Position numbers and translations under genes: made by a program. Positions 37,732-46,929 of a stretch of 64,000 nucleotides of DNA are shown piece after piece. Numbering within the stretch: position 1 is the stretch's first letter; every line of letters begins with the position of its first letter. A model generated the notes under the pieces. The model was not told the origin of the DNA and made no database searches. It saw only the letters and a program-made list of their open reading frames with translations. Origin of the DNA: Caballeronia sp. NK8 (GTDB lineage: Bacteria; Pseudomonadota; Gammaproteobacteria; Burkholderiales; Burkholderiaceae); assembly GCF_018408855.1 (NCBI RefSeq), contig NZ_AP024327.1:496001-560000 (forward strand). Reading direction: 5' to 3'.

Positions 37732-38520
37732 ATGCAAACGAAACGCATAAGACTCGGAATCCTGACGCCATCGTCCAACACCGCGCTCGAACCGCTTACC
37801 TGCGCGATGCTGAGCGCACTGCCGCACGTGAGCGCGCACTTCGCGCGCTTCACCGTGACCGAGATCAGCTTGCGCGATGCGGCGCTCGGCCAGTTCGACG
37901 TCCGCCGCATTCTCGAAGCCGCGCGCCAGCTCGCCGATGCGCGCGTGGACGTGATCGGCTGGAGCGGCACGTCGGCGGGCTGGCTCGGCTTCGAGCGCGA
38001 CGAGGCGCTATGCCGTCAGTTGACGGAAGCGACCGGCATTCCCGCGACCACATCCGTGCTCGCGTTGAACGAGATCCTCGCGCAGACGGGCGTGCGGCGC
38101 CTCGGCATCGTTTCGCCCTATAGCGACGATGTGCAGACGCGCATCATCCGCAATTACGAAAGACTCGGCATCGAATGCGTGGCGGAACGGCATCTGGGTC
38201 TGAGCGAAAACTTCAGCTTCGCCGAGGTACCTGACGACGTTCTCGCCGAAATGATGCGCGAAGCCGCATTCGCGCGGCCCGATGCGGTGACGACGTTCTG
38301 CACGAACCTGCATGCCGCGCATCTGGCGCGACCATTCGAACGCGAGACGGACATTCCCGCTTACGACACGGTGGCCACTGTCGTGTGGAAAGCGTTGCGC
38401 ATGCTCGACGTGGACACGTCGCCGCTATCGAGCTGGGGAACGATGTTCGATGTCACGCCACCTCGCCGCTCTTCTTTTGCGACCGGTATTCCGTCGGCGA
38501 CATCAGAAACTGCTTTCTGA
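37732..38520 (+). CDS. Asp/Glu racemase superfamily protein, maleate isomerase/arylmalonate decarboxylase-like
   Basis: The 262-residue protein starts with the maleate-isomerase-like segment RLGILTPSSNTALEPLT. Racemase-fold enzymes usually use two cysteines. Here the second is present (Cys190 in TTFCTNLHA) but the first position reads IGWSGTSAG (about 75-83) with no Cys, a pattern known for arylmalonate decarboxylase. It could isomerise or decarboxylate a C4 or malonate-type product at the end of the pathway. The last roughly 23 residues, after LSSWGTMF, are encoded opposite the end of the convergent AraC gene (68-bp overlap) and look like a read-through extension. Confidence 0.8.
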   Translation: MQTKRIRLGILTPSSNTALEPLTCAMLSALPHVSAHFARFTVTEISLRDAALGQFDVRRILEAARQLADARVDVIGWSGTSAGWLGFERDEALCRQLTEATGIPATTSVLALNEILAQTGVRRLGIVSPYSDDVQTRIIRNYERLGIECVAERHLGLSENFSFAEVPDDVLAEMMREAAFARPDAVTTFCTNLHAAHLARPFERETDIPAYDTVATVVWKALRMLDVDTSPLSSWGTMFDVTPPRRSSFATGIPSATSETAF

Positions 38521-39442
38521 ACACCTTCGAAAACCGTTCGCCGTTGGTGAGTCCGGTTCTGCGCGCGATCTTGTCTATCGGCAAATCGCTTTTGGCGAGC
38601 AGCTCGCAACTGAGATCGAGGCGTGCGCGCAGAAGATATTGCGAAGGCGTCAAACCCATTTCGCGCTTGAAGAGCCGCAGGAAGTTGCGTTCGCTCATCG
38701 CGACGGTACGCGCCGCGTCGCCGACGGAGATCGCACGTCCGCAGTTACGTTCGAGCCAGCGCGCCGATTCCTGCGCTTTCTCCGCGAGCGTGGTCGTTCC
38801 GATCGTGCTGAGCATGATCGGCAGATGCTGGTCGTTGCACGAGGCGAGGCGATCGGCGACCGATGTCGCGACGTCATAACCCAGATCGCGTTTGACGAGC
38901 GCAAGCGAATTGATCAGCGCATCGCCGCGTTCCGTCGACGGTCCGCTCTTCGACGCACCGGGATTCCATGCGCCGCGCTCCACCGAAGCCCAGGCGCGCC
39001 GCGACACGCCCGCTGCCGAGAGCAGCACGTCGCCGTTGCCGAGTGAGTTGACCACGCGGCTTTGCGAGCACGCGATCCTCAATACCTCGATGAGCCCCTC
39101 GTCCGTGGCCGCACGGGCGACACCCGTTCCACCCGCGATATACAGGGCATCGAAGCCCTGAAACCGCTGACCGCCGAGCCGCTCGGTCCACACGCAAACG
39201 GACGACGAACAGGCGATCGCGCCACCGCGCGCCGAGACGAGGCGAACGCTATATCTCACGCTCTTGCTCGGACCGGATGACTGCAATTCGTTGGCGATAT
39301 GAAGCGCCTCGGCAAGCGTGCCTGCGCCCAGCAGCGAGAATCCGTCGTACAACAGAATTCCTATGAGGCTTGTCACTCTCTCTTCCGATGAGTGATAAAG
39401 GCTGCTGATCTCTGCATCGCCGAAGGCTGTCGCGTGGGACAT
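38453..39442 (-). CDS. GlxA-type AraC-family regulator, first of two related copies
   Basis: The 329-residue protein has an N-terminal DJ-1/PfpI-like domain (LIGILLYDGFSLLGAGTLAE, YIAGGTGVARAATDEG) and a C-terminal AraC domain (SERNFLRLFKREMGLTPSQY, KIARRTGLTNGERFSKVFRK). It closes the heterocycle cluster, convergent with the racemase-like gene and overlapping it by 68 bp. Its C-terminal half is strikingly similar to the regulator cut by the right edge of the window (63342 onward), so it could belong with the exopolysaccharide locus that starts next to it instead. Confidence 0.88.
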   Translation of the reverse strand: MSHATAFGDAEISSLYHSSEERVTSLIGILLYDGFSLLGAGTLAEALHIANELQSSGPSKSVRYSVRLVSARGGAIACSSSVCVWTERLGGQRFQGFDALYIAGGTGVARAATDEGLIEVLRIACSQSRVVNSLGNGDVLLSAAGVSRRAWASVERGAWNPGASKSGPSTERGDALINSLALVKRDLGYDVATSVADRLASCNDQHLPIMLSTIGTTTLAEKAQESARWLERNCGRAISVGDAARTVAMSERNFLRLFKREMGLTPSQYLLRARLDLSCELLAKSDLPIDKIARRTGLTNGERFSKVFRKQFLMSPTEYRSQKKSGEVA

Positions 39443-39901
39443 GGCGTTATCTCCCTATGTTTTCGGTTGCAGATTCACGCGGTAAATTCCGCACGATTCC
39501 GGCAGCGTAGTGTTCTATTCGGTACATCCTTTCCGCAGTGGCGGGCAAAAGCATGGTTTTGGCCGAGAACGGCGCGTCGTCCGACCGGCGCTTACGGCCC
39601 GTTGACATTCCTTACCTTCGTTTCGATCATCCCCATTTCGTTTGGATTGCCAAATTATTTAAACGAGCAATGGCGCGCAAACGTTGTCGCGGTATGCACC
39701 ATCGCGTGGAATAAGGTTATCGATTCGATGATCGCGCAGGCGAGACCCGCGTTTGAATGTCATCGGCCATCCGGCCAACATCTTGCCGAAATCCGTCACG
39801 CGAAAGGATGAAAACGGCACGACGACTACTCTTTTTTGTGAGCGTGCACATCTTTGGGGCTGTGCTTTCAATTCGAACGATACTCTGCCGGAGTCGCTCA
39901 C
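39443..39901. other. 459-bp gap between AraC-type and methyltransferase genes
   Basis: This divergent gap is clearly richer in A and T than the genes around it and holds promoters for both neighbours. It includes an AT patch near 39650-39662 (CAAATTATTTAAAC) and a TTTTTT run near 39832. No convincing open frame, hairpin or repeat was seen. Confidence 0.5.
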
Positions 39902-40669
39902 ATGAGCTTCAGCAAGCGATACTCGCAATACTATGATCTTTTCTATCACGAGAAGAACTACAAGGCGGAGGCAGCGTTCGTCACTGACCTCCTCGGCCGG
40001 CACGGAATCGTCGGCGGCAATCTGATGGATCTCGGTTGCGGAACCGGCCGGCATGCAGCCGAATTCGCAACGACAGGATTCAGCGTCGCCGGCGTGGACA
40101 TGAGCGCGGATATGCTCGCCCGTGCCGATGCACGCCGCATCACGCTGCCGGGCATGGTCGCGAAGCGGCTGAAGTTTCAGCAAGGCGACGCGCGCACCGT
40201 CAGGACCGAAGAGCTTTACGACGCCGTGGTCTCGCTGTTTCATGTCGCGAGCTATCAGACGACCAACGCCGACTTCATGGCGATGTGCCACACCGCGGCC
40301 ACGCATCTGCCGCGCTCGGGCCTCTTTCTCTTCGATTGCTGGTACGGCCCGGCCGTGCTCGCCGATCCGCCGAAAGTGCGCGTCAAACGTGCGTCGAGCG
40401 AAGATACCGCCGTGATACGCATCGCCGAGCCCATGATGCGTCCGCACGATAACACCGTCGCAGTGAATTACACGATCCTCATGACGGACTGGCAAACGCA
40501 ATGCGTCGAGACGGTGCTCGAGACACACGTCATGCGCTACATGTTCAAGCCGGAAGTGGAACTGATGCTGGACCTGAGCGGTTTTGAAGTGCTGGACAGC
40601 GTGCGATGGATGGGCGGCGAACTCAGCGCCGAGGATCTGTCAGCGACGTTCGTCGCGCGCAAGAGATGA
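39902..40669 (+). CDS. Class I SAM-dependent methyltransferase
   Basis: The 255-residue protein has the SAM-binding motif I LMDLGCGTGRHAAEFATTG and motif II region VAGVDMSADMLARA. It starts MSFSKRYSQYYDLFYHEKNY, a pattern common among methyltransferases in polysaccharide or secondary-metabolite loci. Its acceptor is unknown; being next to the exopolysaccharide genes, sugar or nucleotide-sugar methylation is possible. It ends at a strong hairpin shared with the convergent initiating transferase gene. Confidence 0.85.
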   Translation: MSFSKRYSQYYDLFYHEKNYKAEAAFVTDLLGRHGIVGGNLMDLGCGTGRHAAEFATTGFSVAGVDMSADMLARADARRITLPGMVAKRLKFQQGDARTVRTEELYDAVVSLFHVASYQTTNADFMAMCHTAATHLPRSGLFLFDCWYGPAVLADPPKVRVKRASSEDTAVIRIAEPMMRPHDNTVAVNYTILMTDWQTQCVETVLETHVMRYMFKPEVELMLDLSGFEVLDSVRWMGGELSAEDLSATFVARKR

Positions 40670-40675
40670 AATCAT

Positions 40676-40698
40676 GCATCGCGCCTTTCGCGCGATGC
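40676..40698. terminator. Bidirectional hairpin between methyltransferase and EPS initiating transferase
   Basis: A perfect 9-bp stem (GCATCGCGC / GCGCGATGC) with a CTTTC loop lies between two convergent stops. No long T-run follows on either side. Confidence 0.6.
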
Positions 40699-40705
40699 GT
40701 GTGAG

Positions 40706-42082
40706 TCAATAAGCGTTGCTATTGCGCATGCCCTTGAAGATTGTCGCCATGATGATCCGCATGTCGAGCGCGAACGACCAGTTCCCCAGATAGTACAAAT
40801 CGTGCGCAACGCGCGCTTCCATCTTTTCTATCCGGTCCGTTTCACCGCGAAAGCCGTTGACCTGCGCCCAGCCCGTAATTCCCGGTTTGACCCGATAACG
40901 ATGGATATAGCCCGACACTACCTTCCGATACAGATCGTCGTGTTCGAGCGCGTGCGGACGCGGCCCCACGACGGACATGTCGCCGCGCAGGACATTGAAA
41001 AACTGCGGAAGTTCGTCGAGGCTCGTGCGCCGCAGGAACGCGCCCACACGCGTCACGCGCGGGTCGTCGCGCGTGGCCTGTCTCAGCACGCCGGCCTCTT
41101 CGATATGCATACGCATCGAACGGAACTTGTAGATGGTGAATTCGTGCCCGTCGGCCCCTTTGCGGCGTTGCCTGAAAAACACCGGTCCGGGCGAACTCAG
41201 CTTGACCGCGAATGCGATGCAGATGAGAAGCGGTGCGACCGCGGTCAGCGCTGCGAGCGCGAAAAGGCGGTCGAACACATCTTTCTGCAGAAGCGCCCTT
41301 TGCGAAAGCGGAGAAGCCACGAGATTGATCGCGGCCACCCCGAGCAGGTCTGTCACGCCGCTTTCGAAGAGCGCAAGACTGCGCACATCGGGAATGAAAC
41401 GCACGTTGACGAGATCTTCACGAAACTCGTTCACGAAACGCAGGATGGTTCGATCCTGCGATAGCGGCAATGCGAGCCACACTTCGTGCACATGGTGCTC
41501 GCGCACGTGCCTGACGAATGCGTCGAAATCATCGAAGACCGGTACGCGTGACGTGATCGGTACATCGGGCGACGCGTTGTAGACGGCGATCGTCCGAAAA
41601 CCTGATTGATTCGCGCGCTCGATCCTGCGCATGATCGATTCACAGTGCTCGCCGCATCCCACCACGGCCACCTGATGAAAGTTCATGCCGGCCAGACGCA
41701 TGCGCGCGAGCACCGCATGCGTGAGCAGGCGTCCCACGATCATCCAGGCGCCCGACATCGCGGTCCAGTAGGCGAACCAGAGGCGCGAGACATCGTCGAG
41801 CCGATGCAGCGAGAACATCAGCACGAGCACACAGGCCTGCACGACCAGCCACGCCAGCGATACGTGGCTCGCCAGCACCACCTTGCTGCGTCCGCGCCAT
41901 GACTCGTATACGCCGAAGCCCGGGAACAGCACGAGTGCAAAGGCCGCGGCAATGGCGACGAACGGCATGTAATAGCCCGGCTCGGCGACGTTGTCGAACC
42001 TGATCCGCGACGCGATCGTCGCGCCGCCCACCACCATGGCGATATCGAAAAACCGCGCCAGCAATCCCTGAATATCGCGCAT
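40706..42082 (-). CDS. Undecaprenyl-phosphate glucose phosphotransferase (EPS initiating transferase)
   Basis: The 458-residue protein is a WcaJ/BceB-type polyprenyl-phosphate hexose-1-phosphate transferase. It has four or five N-terminal membrane helices, a central CoA-binding-like domain ([20 protein letters not shown]) and a C-terminal bacterial sugar transferase domain starting at [13 protein letters not shown], with [20 protein letters not shown] and [11 protein letters not shown]. It loads the first sugar phosphate (usually glucose) on the lipid carrier at the inner membrane, starting repeat-unit synthesis. It lies directly downstream of manC. Confidence 0.92.
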   Translation of the reverse strand: MRDIQGLLARFFDIAMVVGGATIASRIRFDNVAEPGYYMPFVAIAAAFALVLFPGFGVYESWRGRSKVVLASHVSLAWLVVQACVLVLMFSLHRLDDVSRLWFAYWTAMSGAWMIVGRLLTHAVLARMRLAGMNFHQVAVVGCGEHCESIMRRIERANQSGFRTIAVYNASPDVPITSRVPVFDDFDAFVRHVREHHVHEVWLALPLSQDRTILRFVNEFREDLVNVRFIPDVRSLALFESGVTDLLGVAAINLVASPLSQRALLQKDVFDRLFALAALTAVAPLLICIAFAVKLSSPGPVFFRQRRKGADGHEFTIYKFRSMRMHIEEAGVLRQATRDDPRVTRVGAFLRRTSLDELPQFFNVLRGDMSVVGPRPHALEHDDLYRKVVSGYIHRYRVKPGITGWAQVNGFRGETDRIEKMEARVAHDLYYLGNWSFALDMRIIMATIFKGMRNSNAY

Positions 42083-42118
42083 GTCTTTACCTCGGCTCCG
42101 AAGGCACTGTCGATGTGG

Positions 42119-43624
42119 TCAGATGCGGCCGTAGCAATCGTCGAGACGCACGATGTCGTCTTCGCCGAGATAGGAACCCGATTGCACCTCGATGATTTCG
42201 AGTTGCACCTTGCCCGGATTTTCCAGCCGATGGCGTACGCCGAGAGGAATGAAAGTGGATTCGTTTTCGGAAAGCAGAAACTGGTCGTCGCCGCGCGTCA
42301 CAAGCGCCGTGCCGCGCACGACGACCCAATGCTCCGCGCGATGATGATGCATCTGCAGCGATAACCTCGCGCCCGGCGCCACGACGATACGCTTGACCTG
42401 AAAGCGTTCGCCGCGTTCGATTGAATCGTAAAAGCCCCACGGACGCCGCACCTTGCGATGCATCTCCGCTTCCGGCGCGTGCTGCTCGCGGATACGCGTA
42501 ACCAGCTGCTTGATGTCCTGCGCATGTGCGCGATCCGCGACGAGCACGGCATCATCGGTATCGATGACCACGACGTTGGCCGTCCCCACACATGCGACCA
42601 GCCGTCCGCCTTCGGAGCGCGCATAACTCGACGTCGCCCCTTCGAACACCACACGTCCGCTCGCGACGTTGCCGGACTCGTCCTTGTCCATTGCGTCCCA
42701 TACGGCATCCCACGAGCCCAGATCCGACCATCCTGCCGCCAGCGGCACGACCACGCCCTTGCAAGGCGAACCGGCGTCGCCGATGTGCTCCATCACCGCG
42801 TAATCGATCGAGTCGGACGGCACGCGGCCGAACTGAAGCGGGCATGGACGAATGAAATGACCTTCGGCCTTGCCATCTTTCAGCGCGGCGGCGCATGTCG
42901 CATGCATCTCGCCGTTGAGGTGCTGGAGCGCCGCGAGCCACACGCTTGCCCGTACGATGAATATGCCGCTGTTCCACCAATAGCTCTGCGCCGCGACGTA
43001 TTGCGCGGCGAGTTCGGCAGCGGGCTTTTCGACGAAACGATCGATCAGATGCGCGCCGTCATCGAGCGGCTCGCCGATGCGGATATAGCCGAAACCGGTA
43101 TCGGGCCGCGTGGGCGGCACGCCGAGCGTCACGATCATGCCGCGCTCGGCATATTCCGCCGCGATTGCAATCGCGCCGTGCAGCGCGGCGATGTTCGAAA
43201 TGGAATGATCAGACGGCATCGCCACCAGGATCGCATCCTCGTCCTGCGCGATGGCCGCGAGCGCTGCGAGTGTGAGTGCCGGCGCGGTATCGCGGCGCGC
43301 GGGTTCGACGATGATCCGCGCATCGACACCGCAGAGGCGCACCTGTTCTTCAGTCGTAAAGCGATGCTCCTCGCCGCACACGATGATCGGTTGTGCGTCG
43401 ACGTCGAAGTTGCCCGCGAACCCTTCCATTCGTGTGACGGTAGCTTGCAGCAGTGAATCCCTTCCAACCACGCCGATCAGTTGCTTCGGGAACTGCTCGC
43501 GTGACATCGGCCACAGGCGTGTGCCCGAACCGCCCGCGAGAATGACCGGCACGATGCGACGGCAAGCCTGAATGCCCGGCTCTTGCGCACGCGTTGCATC
43601 TTCGGAACTCGTTGCGATTTCCAT
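42119..43624 (-). CDS. manC: Mannose-1-phosphate guanylyltransferase / mannose-6-phosphate isomerase
   Basis: The 501-residue bifunctional enzyme has the nucleotidyltransferase motif ILAGGSGTRLWPMSREQFPK at residues 30-50, and a C-terminal cupin isomerase domain with VKRIVVAPGARLSLQMHHHR and EHWVVVRGTALV. It makes GDP-mannose, the precursor used by Gmd further along the cluster. The N-terminus is extended by about 25 residues compared with typical ManC/AlgA. It is probably co-transcribed with the initiating transferase gene 36 bases downstream. Confidence 0.94.
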   Translation of the reverse strand: MEIATSSEDATRAQEPGIQACRRIVPVILAGGSGTRLWPMSREQFPKQLIGVVGRDSLLQATVTRMEGFAGNFDVDAQPIIVCGEEHRFTTEEQVRLCGVDARIIVEPARRDTAPALTLAALAAIAQDEDAILVAMPSDHSISNIAALHGAIAIAAEYAERGMIVTLGVPPTRPDTGFGYIRIGEPLDDGAHLIDRFVEKPAAELAAQYVAAQSYWWNSGIFIVRASVWLAALQHLNGEMHATCAAALKDGKAEGHFIRPCPLQFGRVPSDSIDYAVMEHIGDAGSPCKGVVVPLAAGWSDLGSWDAVWDAMDKDESGNVASGRVVFEGATSSYARSEGGRLVACVGTANVVVIDTDDAVLVADRAHAQDIKQLVTRIREQHAPEAEMHRKVRRPWGFYDSIERGERFQVKRIVVAPGARLSLQMHHHRAEHWVVVRGTALVTRGDDQFLLSENESTFIPLGVRHRLENPGKVQLEIIEVQSGSYLGEDDIVRLDDCYGRI

Positions 43625-43954
43625 GGAGGAACTCCGTGATCATTCACATTCAATCTTCGGAAGAAATGCTGTGCTCGACTTCGAGGCCGCGATATCTAAA
43701 AGATCATCGATGCGTGCGATGACGCCGACGTGTCGCGTTCATTGACTGTAGATAGCATCCGGGCCGGATGGTTCTCGTGACCGATTGTGGCAAGACATTG
43801 GCGCGGAGGGCATCGCGAGCTTTCGAAAGGCCTCCGCACGATCTCGCCGATGGCGTGCTTCGGTGATGCGCGGCGCTCAGGGGAGCGAAGATTCGCGCCC
43901 TGAACAAGCTCGCAGTATATGGGGAAGTTGAACGCGACGCTGCAATGACGTTGC
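43625..43954. other. 330-bp gap between manC and the aminotransferase gene
   Basis: Both flanking genes run on the minus strand, so this gap holds the manC promoter and leader. An imperfect hairpin is visible at 43803-43837: GCGGAGG and CCTCCGC arms around an inner CTTTCGAAAG palindrome. It could end the upstream aminotransferase transcript. No open frame of interest was seen. Confidence 0.45.
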
Positions 43955-45073
43955 TTAAAGGAACGTGGCCAGCATATTTCGAACCGCGGCCACTGCCTTG
44001 TCTTGCTGGGCCTCGGTGAGTGCAAGGCCGCTCGGCAGATAGAGTCCCCGCCGGCTCATGCGTTCGGCGACCGGGTAATGCTCCCCATCGAACAAGCCTT
44101 GTTTGCGAAACACCGGCTGTTCGTGCATGGGCCAGAAGAACGGCCGTGCGCTGACCCCCGCGTCGGCCAGCATCGAGCGCGCCTGATCCGCATCGATGGG
44201 CAGGCTGTGGTCGAGTATGAGACCGAACACCCAATAAATGTTATCGGCATAGGGGCACGCCACCGGCGCGAGTTCGAGGCCTCTCACGCCGCGCAAGAGC
44301 GCCTCGTAACGCTGCCCCAGTTGCCGCTTTCGCGCGATATGCGCGTCGAGCTTTTCGAATTGCGCGAGCCCGACCGCCGCCTGGAGGCTGCTCATTCGGT
44401 AATTCCAGCCGAGTTCTTCGTGAACGAAACGTCTCTCCGGCTTGAAGCACAGGTTGCGCAAACTACGCGCGCGTGCGGCGAGCGCATCGTCGTCGCACAG
44501 GATCATGCCGCCTTCGCCCGTCGCGATATGCTTGTTCGCATAGAAACTGAAGCAAGAGATATCGCCGAAACTGCCGCACTGGCGCCCGTCGTAGGTCTGG
44601 CCGATGGCCTGCGCCGCATCCTCGATGACGGCGATCCCATGCCGGTTCGCGAGCGCGAGCACAGGCGCCATGTCGACCGGCAGACCAAAGGTATGCACCG
44701 GCATGATCGCGCGCGTGCGGCTCGTGATCGCGGCTTCGATCTTCGTGACATCCATGTTCCACGTATCCGCGCTCGAATCGACCAGCCGCAGGCGAGCGCC
44801 GGTGCGGACGATGGCCGATGCGCAGGAGATGATCGTGTGCGTCGGGATGATCACTTCATCGTCGGGACCGAGTTGAAGCGCAGCGGCCGCTATATCGAGC
44901 GCCGCGCTGCCGTTCGCCACGGCAATCGCGTGCTTGCGTCCGACGTAATTCGCCATGGCCCGCTCGAAGCGCTCGACGAAAGCGCCATCCGAAGAGATCC
45001 ATCCACTCTCGATGCATTCGTTCAGATAAATCTTTTCGTTACCGTCGAGCAGGGGTTCATTTACCGGGATCAT
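43955..45073 (-). CDS. DegT/DnrJ/EryC1/StrS aminotransferase, perosamine synthase-like
   Basis: The 372-residue PLP aminotransferase starts MIPVNEPLLDGNEKIYLNEC and continues ESGWISSDGAFVERFERAMA, which closely resembles GDP-perosamine synthase (Per/RfbE) in layout. The PLP lysine lies in SFYANKHIATGEGGM. Per converts GDP-4-keto-6-deoxymannose, the Gmd product, to GDP-perosamine. The preceding gene encodes a cupin like nucleotide-sugar ketoisomerases, so a 3-amino sugar is an alternative. The gene starts 18 bases after the cupin gene. Confidence 0.87.
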   Translation of the reverse strand: MIPVNEPLLDGNEKIYLNECIESGWISSDGAFVERFERAMANYVGRKHAIAVANGSAALDIAAAALQLGPDDEVIIPTHTIISCASAIVRTGARLRLVDSSADTWNMDVTKIEAAITSRTRAIMPVHTFGLPVDMAPVLALANRHGIAVIEDAAQAIGQTYDGRQCGSFGDISCFSFYANKHIATGEGGMILCDDDALAARARSLRNLCFKPERRFVHEELGWNYRMSSLQAAVGLAQFEKLDAHIARKRQLGQRYEALLRGVRGLELAPVACPYADNIYWVFGLILDHSLPIDADQARSMLADAGVSARPFFWPMHEQPVFRKQGLFDGEHYPVAERMSRRGLYLPSGLALTEAQQDKAVAAVRNMLATFL

Positions 45074-45091
45074 CGCGGGCCTCGTCTGGTG

Positions 45092-45556
45092 TCAAGCTCG
45101 ACTTGCGGGTTCATTGAAGCGTACTTTTTCCTGCTCGCCGATGTACGGCCCCTGCTTCACCTCGATGAACGATACGTCATCGATGACTTCGAACCCGTGT
45201 CCTCCCGAAGCCAGCAGGATGACATCTCCGGCATGCAGCATGCGCTTCGTCACGAACTCCCGATCAGCGGTGTAAAGGCTGACCTGCATTCGCCCGCGCT
45301 TCACGAACAGCACTTCCTGCGTGCATTCGATCCGGCGCGGCAAACATGTATGCACATGCGCGTGAATCAGCTTTCCCGCGGGATGTTCCATATACGCGAG
45401 CTGTTGAGGAAACTCTCGCGGCGTCAGAAAGTTGATCCCTTCTTTCGAGTACGAATCGCGGATGATGATGGCCAGCGTAACCCCTGCCGAGGTGATGACT
45501 TCGAGAGTCGAATCCTGGATGACTTCAGCGCTGCCTGTTGCCGATAAAGATTCCAT
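45092..45556 (-). CDS. Cupin protein, WxcM/FdtA-like (sugar ketoisomerase-like)
   Basis: The 154-residue cupin has RDSYSKEGINFLTPREFPQQ and GKLIHAHVHTCLPRRIECTQ, then AGDVILLASGGHGFEVIDD. FdtA-type 3,4-ketoisomerases and WxcM-like proteins work on nucleotide keto-sugars, but the FdtA sequence signature is only partly visible, so another cupin role (for example a sugar-tailoring step) is possible. The gene leads a two-gene unit with the aminotransferase and is divergent from the fcl gene. Confidence 0.65.
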   Translation of the reverse strand: MESLSATGSAEVIQDSTLEVITSAGVTLAIIIRDSYSKEGINFLTPREFPQQLAYMEHPAGKLIHAHVHTCLPRRIECTQEVLFVKRGRMQVSLYTADREFVTKRMLHAGDVILLASGGHGFEVIDDVSFIEVKQGPYIGEQEKVRFNEPASRA

Positions 45557-45954
45557 GTTTTTATCCCCGACGAGAGCCTGTCGCGTCCTTTGGCACTGCG
45601 AGCGTTACGGCAGCCGTCCCTCCGGGCACACCATGAGCCCGCGACCGACCGTCACGCCTTCACGAAGCTTAGAACTGGCGCGCCGATCAACCGAGGTCGT
45701 TGGCCGAATAAACCATGACGTTGGCCGAAGCAGGTCTCGCGCGATGAGGCCGTTTCAAGGACGATCCTTGCATCGGTGTCATCGGCAAGAAATAAGCATG
45801 CACAGCGACAATATCTTGGCACCGTCCGCCACAAACGCGATGTTGTCCGGATGCATGGCTAACCTGACAATCGCACGTCAGGACTCTCCGGATCCAGTGT
45901 CTGCGGGAAATCACGTTTCGATCAACGCACCTCAATGGACGATTGAGCACCAAC
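45557..45954. other. 398-bp divergent control region between cupin and fcl genes
   Basis: This region separates two opposed parts of the EPS locus and must hold both promoters. A perfect 6-8-6 inverted repeat (CCTGAC at 45863-45868, GTCAGG at 45877-45882) lies about 75 bp before fcl and could be an operator. No coding frame was accepted. Confidence 0.5.
45863..45882. promoter_or_regulatory. Inverted repeat upstream of fcl
   Basis: CCTGAC-8 bp-GTCAGG is a perfect 6-bp inverted repeat spanning 20 bp, a size typical for a dimeric repressor or activator site. It lies in the divergent promoter region of the EPS locus. The binding protein is unknown. Confidence 0.4.
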
Positions 45955-46905
45955 ATGAATAAAGGTTCTCGGATCTATGTCGCCGGACACAACGGCATGG
46001 TCGGCTCAGCGCTTCTGCGCGGTCTCGCCGCGCGCGGCTATCACCATCTGATCACGCGATCCAGGAAGGAGCTCGACCTGCTCGACCAGCGCGCCGTAAT
46101 GGCATTCTTCGCTCAGGAGAATATCGATGTCGTGCTCCTCGCCGCGGCGAAGGTTGGCGGGATACACGCGAACTCGACACAGCCGGCATCGTTTCTCTAT
46201 GAGAATCTCGTGATCGAAAGCAATGTGATTCATGCGGCGTTCACGAGCGGCACGCCCGAGCTGATCTTCTTCGGCTCCTCCTGCATCTATCCGAAGTATT
46301 GCCCGCAACCCATCCGGGAAGACTATCTTCTGACGGGCGCCCTCGAACAGACCAACGAAGCGTATGCCATTGCAAAGATTGCCGGTCTCAAACTCTGTGA
46401 GGCTTATAGCCGCCAGCATGGAACGCGCTACCTCTCGGTCATGCCCACGAATCTTTACGGCCCGAACGATAACTATGATCTGCAGAGCGGGCATGTTCTG
46501 GCCGCGCTCATTCGCAAGACGCACGAGGCGAAGCTCAACGGACTACGGTCGCTCCCGGTGTGGGGATCGGGATCTCCGAAGCGGGAATTTCTCCACGTCG
46601 ACGATCTGGCGTCCGCCGTGCTCGCGCTTCTGGATAGTGAACACACCGAAGGTCTTTTCAATATCGGATATGGCAAGGATATATCGATCGCCGACCTCGC
46701 CCGCCTGATTTGCGATGTCATCGGCTTTTCCGGATCGCTCGATTTCGATCTGTCCAAACCGGACGGAACGCCGAGAAAGTTGCTCGACGTATCGAAGCTG
46801 GCCGCGCTCGGCTGGTCGCCGACGATTGCGCTGCGTGATGGCATTGCGGCGACTTATGCCGACTACATGAAGAACGTGCAGCGAATGGGCTATGCCGACG
46901 CGTAA
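45955..46905 (+). CDS. fcl: GDP-L-fucose synthase
   Basis: The 316-residue short-chain dehydrogenase has the NADP motif VAGHNGMVGSALLRGL, the catalytic Ser in FFGSSCIYPK, and Tyr/Lys in EAYAIAKIAGLKL. It epimerises and reduces GDP-4-keto-6-deoxy-D-mannose to GDP-L-fucose, the step after Gmd (encoded at 50484-51602). The ATG at 45955 is taken over a TTG at 45943. It runs opposite to most of the EPS genes, followed 24 bases later by the dioxygenase gene, and may have been acquired together with it. Confidence 0.93.
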   Translation: MNKGSRIYVAGHNGMVGSALLRGLAARGYHHLITRSRKELDLLDQRAVMAFFAQENIDVVLLAAAKVGGIHANSTQPASFLYENLVIESNVIHAAFTSGTPELIFFGSSCIYPKYCPQPIREDYLLTGALEQTNEAYAIAKIAGLKLCEAYSRQHGTRYLSVMPTNLYGPNDNYDLQSGHVLAALIRKTHEAKLNGLRSLPVWGSGSPKREFLHVDDLASAVLALLDSEHTEGLFNIGYGKDISIADLARLICDVIGFSGSLDFDLSKPDGTPRKLLDVSKLAALGWSPTIALRDGIAATYADYMKNVQRMGYADA

Positions 46906-46929
46906 CGCGTAACGTACTCGGAGAATTCA

